A stretch of DNA of 26,134 bases, taken from contig JANLSK010000176.1 of assembly GCA_031362415.1 (NCBI GenBank), positions 1 through 26,134 on the forward strand, written 5' to 3'. Numbering within the stretch: the first letter of the stretch is position 1; each line of letters opens with the position of its first letter. This document shows, in pieces, positions 22,259 through 26,134 of the stretch. The DNA is from VFJJ01 sp031362415 (GTDB lineage Bacteria; Actinomycetota; Acidimicrobiia; IMCC26256; VFJJ01). Under the pieces are notes generated by a model. It was not told where the DNA came from and searched no databases. It worked only from the letters and a program-made list of their open reading frames with translations. The position numbers were made by a program, and so were the translations under genes.

Positions 22259-23362
22259 ATGGCGTCGGCTTCCCTCTGGCATCCCTGCGACGAGACTCCC
22301 GACGCGGCTCGCCCCCGCATCGTGCGGGCGAGCGCTCCGGTGCGGGCGTGCGATCTCGGGGGCTGGACCGATACATGGTTCGCCGGAACCGGTCGGGTGC
22401 TCAACCTGGCGGTCCGTCCCGGTGTCGACGTCGCCGTCACCGTCTCGGCCCGTGGCACGTTCGAGGCGCCGGTGGTGCTCGATGCCGTCGACCTCGGCGA
22501 GCGCTGCGGTCTGGTCCCGGGTGAAGCCTTACCAGGCCGGAATCCCTTGCTGGAACAAGCGATCGCGTCCGTCGCCCTTCCTTCGGGCTGCGATCTCGAG
22601 GTGAGGGTGGCTTCGTCGGTTCCGCCGGGATCCAGCTTGGGGACCTCGGCTGCGGTCACCGTTGCGATCGTGGCGGCGCTCGACGCCCTCACGCCGGGGC
22701 GGCTGCGGGCCGGCGCTCTGGCCCGCGCCGCGCATCGGGTCGAGCACGAGCTCGTCGGCCGCCAGAGCGGTATCCAGGACCAGATCGCTGCAGCCTACGG
22801 GGGCATCCCGTGGATCGAGATGGACGCCTTCCCCGACGCCCGGGTCACCCGGCTCGCGCTCGATCCCGTTGTGCGCCAAGGGCTCGCCGACCGTCTCGTC
22901 ATCGTGGCCCTCGACCAGGCTCACGACTCGGCTGCCGTCCACGAGGCGGTGATCGCCCGCCTGGAGGGCACGGGACCGGCCTCGCCCGAGCTGGCAGCCC
23001 TGCGTGTCGCAGCCCAGGCGGGACGGGATGCCCTGCTCGAAGGCGATCTCGGCGCGTTCGGCCGCGCCATGGAGGCGAACACCGAGGCCCAGGCCCGACT
23101 CCACCCCGAGCTCGTGTCCCCGTCCGCCCACCAGGTCATCGAGATCGGCCGGACCTACGGAACCATCGGCGCCAAGGTCAACGGCGCTGGCGGCCCCGGC
23201 GGATCGGTCTCGCTGCTCCTCGGCGACCCCGGCTCGCCCGGTGCTGTCGACGGTCGGGCCGCGCTCGAAGCGGCTCTCGCCGGGGCAGGGGGCCGGGTGC
23301 TGCCCCTGTCACTCGCCGAATGGGGCGTGACGATCAGCGCCGGGGCACACCCGAGCGGCTGA
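22259..23362 (+). CDS. GHMP-family sugar kinase
   Basis: A 367-aa GHMP kinase. Motif 1 RASAPVRACDLGGWTDTW at 23-40, phosphate loop VPPGSSLGTSAA at 121-132, GRQSGIQDQIAAAYGGI at 168-183, and motif 3 AKVNGAGGPGGSVSLLL. The GGWTDT start and SGxQDQxAAAYGG resemble fucokinase and D-glycero-D-manno-heptose-7-phosphate kinase. It therefore probably phosphorylates a sugar or sugar phosphate with ATP, but the substrate is not defined. ATG 22259 precedes the fold directly and GGGG lies close upstream. No nucleotidyltransferase or epimerase that would place it in a sugar-nucleotide pathway is adjacent. Its end overlaps the convergent SDR by 29 bp. Confidence 0.88.
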   Translation: MASASLWHPCDETPDAARPRIVRASAPVRACDLGGWTDTWFAGTGRVLNLAVRPGVDVAVTVSARGTFEAPVVLDAVDLGERCGLVPGEALPGRNPLLEQAIASVALPSGCDLEVRVASSVPPGSSLGTSAAVTVAIVAALDALTPGRLRAGALARAAHRVEHELVGRQSGIQDQIAAAYGGIPWIEMDAFPDARVTRLALDPVVRQGLADRLVIVALDQAHDSAAVHEAVIARLEGTGPASPELAALRVAAQAGRDALLEGDLGAFGRAMEANTEAQARLHPELVSPSAHQVIEIGRTYGTIGAKVNGAGGPGGSVSLLLGDPGSPGAVDGRAALEAALAGAGGRVLPLSLAEWGVTISAGAHPSG

Positions 23363-24173
23363 GCTCGTCGAGGTAGTAGGCGGGGAGCTCCACTTTTCGC
23401 GCGGCGACCTTGGGCATCACGCCTTCTCGAAGCGCGATGCCGTACATGCTCTCGTTGTTACCGGTGTAGGAGACGGGCTGCGAGAGCATCCAGCAGATGC
23501 CCTCGGCGGCCTCCTCGCTGGCGTGCCAGGACGAGGTGTCACGGTCGGGCGCGTTGGCCACGAAGCCCTCTGATGCCACGGCGACGTCGATGCGGAAGGT
23601 GTTGACGGCGATGCGATCGTCGCGAAGTTGCTCGGCCGCGCACATCGTCATGTGCTCCATGGCGACCTTGGCCATCCCGTAGGCCATCAGGCCCGGGAAG
23701 TACTCCTTGGCAGCGCGTGACGACACGTTGACGACGCGGCCTTCGCCCGCGGCGCGCAGGTGGGGGAGCGCGCTGGTCAGGGCCGCGAGCGGAGCCCGCA
23801 TGTCGACGTCCATGATGAGGTCGAAGCGCTTCATCGGGAGCTCGAGATCGCCGGGGAACGTGATGGCGGCGTTGTTCACGAGGATGTCGAGGCGACCGAA
23901 GGTGTCGACGGTCGTGGCGATCATCCGCTCCACGTCATCGTCCTTGGCCAGGTTGGTGGGCACGGCGATCGCCCGTCCGCCCACGGCCCCGCACCGCCGC
24001 ACCGTGTCGTCGATGGTGCCCGGCAGAGGCAGGGGGGTGGCGTCGGTGGCGCGCGCCGCACATGCGACCGCGGCCCCCGCTCGTGCCAGCGCCACGGCCA
24101 GGGCCGCGCCCACGCCCCGCGAGGCTCCGGTGACGATGGCGACGCGGCCTGAGAAGTCGAACGAAGTGGCCAT
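23334..24173 (-). CDS. SDR family oxidoreductase
   Basis: A 279-aa short-chain dehydrogenase. Seen: TGASRGVG at 15-22, NNAA at 100-103 (Ala in place of the usual Gly), Ser in NVSSRAA (151/152), Y165 and K169 in YGMAK. After the catalytic region it carries a longer C-terminal part (about 200-279) with SYTGNNESMYGIALREGVMPK and a last about 30 residues unlike the compact DGG ending of ordinary SDRs. ATG 24173 starts the fold; the longer frame overlaps the upstream gene. It lies 14 bp downstream of an unrecognised 336-aa gene on the same strand, probably co-transcribed. Confidence 0.9.
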   Translation of the reverse strand: MATSFDFSGRVAIVTGASRGVGAALAVALARAGAAVACAARATDATPLPLPGTIDDTVRRCGAVGGRAIAVPTNLAKDDDVERMIATTVDTFGRLDILVNNAAITFPGDLELPMKRFDLIMDVDMRAPLAALTSALPHLRAAGEGRVVNVSSRAAKEYFPGLMAYGMAKVAMEHMTMCAAEQLRDDRIAVNTFRIDVAVASEGFVANAPDRDTSSWHASEEAAEGICWMLSQPVSYTGNNESMYGIALREGVMPKVAARKVELPAYYLDELSRSGVPRR

Positions 24174-24187
24174 GGCCGCGAACCTAC

Positions 24188-25198
24188 TCAGCCGCGGTCG
24201 TGTGCTGCGAGGGCCCAGGCACTGCCGGATTCGGGATCCTCGACGGCGAGATGCAGCGCCCATCCGGTCACGTGGCTTCCGGGTGACCACAGCCACCACT
24301 CCAGCGCGGCGGCGGCATCGCCGATCTCCGACGGCTCGGGCGGCCAGTCGTCGAGCATCGCACCCAGGGCGCCGATCACCCACCAGGCCCCGAATCGTCC
24401 GGCTGCCGCACCCCGGCGCCGTCCGTGCACCCCACCGGATGCACCGGCCCAGGCCATGAGGGCGATGGCCTCGCTCGACGAGATGCGTGCGGCGAGGAGC
24501 TCGGACGGGTCGTCGAGCCGGGAGCGCAGGTCGCTGTCGGCCGTGCGTTCCACGGCCGCGGCGACGGCACCCATGGCGTCGCCCTGCACGGCGACGGCGG
24601 TGACCTGACCCTCCGAGCCGGTCGACCATTCCTCGGCCAGAGCGGTGAACGCGGCGAGCACGTCCTGATCGTCGAGCATGTGGGCCCCTTCGCCCATCGC
24701 CATGGGCTGCAAGGGTGGACGCGACGGCTCAGCCACCGTGCACCCGTCGCGCTCGTACGCGGCCAGGCAGTACGACGGCTCCCACCGGGCCAGGCGCAGC
24801 GGGAGATCGAGCACCTTCGCGGGGAAGAACTCATCGACGGGCTCGCCTCGAACCACCCGTTCGTGAGCCACGATCGAACGAGCGGGTCCTTCGGGGAGGT
24901 GAGGCTCGAGGTCAACCCAGGTGTGGTGGCAGGCCGCGACCTCGGTGAGCGGGCCCGGACTCACCCGCGATGGATCGTCGATCACCATTCCCACCAAGGC
25001 GGGCGGCCCGGTGAGAGCCACGAGATACGACGCCCGGTGCGCAGCCGGCCAGAGCTGATGGCCCCCGTCAACGGCCGCTCGGGCCCGGTCCCTGATGTCG
25101 ATGAGCCCGTCCCAGTCGGCGGTGTCGAAGCACCGGTCGCACAGCTCGAGCATGCCGTCGAGGTCGGTGCGCTCGATGAGATCGTCGAGATGGCTCAT
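24188..25198 (-). CDS. Protein of unknown function, 336 aa
   Basis: I do not recognise a family. It is soluble-looking, acidic and rich in Ala, Trp and Asp, with no signal peptide or membrane segment. Residues 1-40 (LDDLIERTDLDGMLELCDRCFDTADWDGLIDIRDRARAA) look like helical repeats. Later features are PPLQPMAMGEGAHML near 160 and a Trp-rich C-terminal region (FGAWWVIGALGAMLDDWPPE, then LEWWLWSPGSHVTGWALHLAVED). The coding signal is good: a 1-kb frame, consistent third-position G/C and a 14-bp gap to the SDR gene. The only other in-frame neighbour is the LLM oxidoreductase upstream, 73 bp away. Confidence 0.75.
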   Translation of the reverse strand: MSHLDDLIERTDLDGMLELCDRCFDTADWDGLIDIRDRARAAVDGGHQLWPAAHRASYLVALTGPPALVGMVIDDPSRVSPGPLTEVAACHHTWVDLEPHLPEGPARSIVAHERVVRGEPVDEFFPAKVLDLPLRLARWEPSYCLAAYERDGCTVAEPSRPPLQPMAMGEGAHMLDDQDVLAAFTALAEEWSTGSEGQVTAVAVQGDAMGAVAAAVERTADSDLRSRLDDPSELLAARISSSEAIALMAWAGASGGVHGRRRGAAAGRFGAWWVIGALGAMLDDWPPEPSEIGDAAAALEWWLWSPGSHVTGWALHLAVEDPESGSAWALAAHDRG

Positions 25199-25207
25199 GC
25201 GTCGGTT

Positions 25208-25249
25208 GACCGGTTCGACGGTCGATTCGCCGACCGGTTCGGCGATCGA
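25208..25249. repeat. 18-bp imperfect direct repeat with an internal hairpin
   Basis: GACCGGTTCGACGGTCGA (25208-25225) and GACCGGTTCGGCGATCGA (25232-25249) differ at two positions. The interval contains the hairpin TCGCCGA-CCGGT-TCGGCGA at 25227-25245. It fills most of the 73-bp gap between the LLM gene and the 336-aa gene on the minus strand: a weak terminator or regulator site. Confidence 0.45.
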
Positions 25250-25271
25250 CGGGAGCGATGGATACGGGTGC

Positions 25272-26134
25272 TCACGAGAACGCCGGCATCACGTCGGCGA
25301 TGAACGTCTCGAGGCCGTCGAGGTCGAAGGGTGGCCGCAGGGCGAGCACCACGAGATCGGCACCGGCGTCCCTGTACTCGCCGATCCGGTCGATCACCTG
25401 GTTCGGCGTGCCCGCCAACGAAGCCTTCAACACGAACGCCGCGGCCGACCCGAACTGCTGGCCCATCCGCTCGCGCTTGGTCTCGGCCCCGGCCTCGTCG
25501 GCGCCGAGCACGAGGCCCACGTTGACCGAGCGGATCACCGACGCCGGATCGCGCCCCAGTTCCTCCAGCCGCTGCGTGAGCAGACGATTGCGCTCACCCC
25601 AGGCCTCGGGGGTGAGGAACGCGGCGTTCCAGCCGTCGGCATGACGGGCGACGATCGACATCGCCTTTTCCCCCATGGCTCCGAGCCACAGGCGCGGCCG
25701 CTCCTGCACCATCTTCGGGTTGCAGCGAGCGTCGGTGACACCGAAGTGCTCGCCCTCGAAGGTGGTGCGGTCATTGGTCCAGAGGCTCTTCACGATGGCT
25801 GCGGCTTCGTCCATCTGCTTGAGGCGTTGACCGGGCTTCAGGAACGGGACGTGGTACGCGGCGAACTCCTCGTCGTGCCAGCCGGCGCCGATGCCCATCT
25901 CGGCTCGCCCCCCCGAGATGTGGTCGAGCGTGCACGCCACCTTGGCGAGCAGGGCCGGGTTGCGGTACGCCGCGCAGTACACGAGACAACCCACCCGGAG
26001 GTTCGTGGTGAGCGCGGCGAGCGCCGCGTGCGTCGACACCGCCTCGAAGCAGTCGCCGTCGGGATCGTTCTGGGCGGGGTAGAAGTGGTCCCACACCGAG
26101 GCCCACCAGAACCCGGCGTCGTCGGCCCGGGCCC
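25272..26134 (-). CDS. LLM-class oxidoreductase (probably F420-dependent), 5' end outside the window
   Basis: A luciferase-like (beta/alpha)8 oxidoreductase; at least 287 codons are present. The frame stays open to the window edge, where ARADDAGFWWASVWDHFYP is the usual early LLM motif, so the GTG at 26096 is internal and the true start lies beyond 26134. Other hallmarks: LRVGCLVYCAAYRNPALLAKVACTLDHISGGRAEMGIGAGWHDEEF, LWLGAMGEKAMSIVARHADGWNA, and GTPNQVIDRIGEYRDAGAD. These fit the Rv1855c-type F420-dependent group; flavin use cannot be excluded. It would transfer hydride to or from an unknown substrate. The C-terminus is complete. Confidence 0.92.
   Translation of the reverse strand, partial: ARADDAGFWWASVWDHFYPAQNDPDGDCFEAVSTHAALAALTTNLRVGCLVYCAAYRNPALLAKVACTLDHISGGRAEMGIGAGWHDEEFAAYHVPFLKPGQRLKQMDEAAAIVKSLWTNDRTTFEGEHFGVTDARCNPKMVQERPRLWLGAMGEKAMSIVARHADGWNAAFLTPEAWGERNRLLTQRLEELGRDPASVIRSVNVGLVLGADEAGAETKRERMGQQFGSAAAFVLKASLAGTPNQVIDRIGEYRDAGADLVVLALRPPFDLDGLETFIADVMPAFS

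Overview
The window is high-GC DNA (visibly around two thirds G+C) with dense, often overlapping genes. The gene set includes a PAS/GAF/PP2C/anti-sigma-type phosphatase, OtsA trehalose-phosphate synthase, mycofactocin-type SDRs, an LLM-class (probably F420-dependent) oxidoreductase, several P450s and VapC/Phd-type toxin-antitoxin genes. Together this points to an actinobacterium, perhaps an Acidimicrobiia- or mycobacteria-like soil, water or marine lineage. That placement is inference. I see no insertion sequence, integrase, prophage or CRISPR array, so this looks like chromosomal DNA with a catabolic accessory section.

Layout. 1-667 has no convincing gene but holds two strong G-rich-loop hairpins. 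668-3337 (+): a multidomain PP2C phosphatase with an anti-sigma-factor-like kinase domain, then a universal stress protein. 3364-6231 (-): a small double-CxxC protein, a Fe/Mn superoxide dismutase with a perfect 14-bp hairpin behind it, and OtsA. 6526-6597 (-): tRNA-Pro(TGG). 6685-7233 (-): a cupredoxin lipoprotein.

7369-11514 (-) reads as one unit: TetR regulator, cytochrome P450, cytochrome P450, mycofactocin-type SDR. It starts with a 4-nt overlap and ends in a 12-bp hairpin terminator. Divergent from it, 11623-13673 (+) holds a third P450 translationally coupled to an AlaX-like alanyl-tRNA editing protein. 13701-15499 (-) is an SDR coupled to an epoxide-hydrolase-like alpha/beta hydrolase. 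15555-16544 (+) is an aldo/keto reductase. 16507-18664 (-) is an ACMSD-like amidohydrolase behind a second mycofactocin-type SDR. This 7.3-18.7 kb block looks like a catabolic island for a hydrophobic (terpenoid, steroid-like or xenobiotic) substrate: hydroxylation or epoxidation, alcohol oxidation, epoxide opening, carbonyl reduction and amidohydrolase or decarboxylase chemistry. The substrate cannot be read from the sequence.

18715-19370 (-) is a Phd-like antitoxin/PIN toxin pair. 19442-20824 (-) is a PBP4-type D-Ala-D-Ala carboxypeptidase. 20877-22136 (-) is a class III aminotransferase, divergent from a GHMP sugar kinase (22259-23362, +); a perfect 17-bp tandem repeat lies between them. 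23334-25198 (-) is an SDR and an unrecognised 336-aa protein. 25272-26134 (-) is an LLM-class oxidoreductase whose 5' end is outside the window.

The items most worth following up are the TetR-P450-P450-mycofactocin-SDR unit with its repeated GGTCRAAC intergenic motif, the P450 with Ala in place of the I-helix acid, the 17-bp tandem repeat, the twin hairpins at the left end, and the AlaX-like protein with Asp at a zinc-ligand position.
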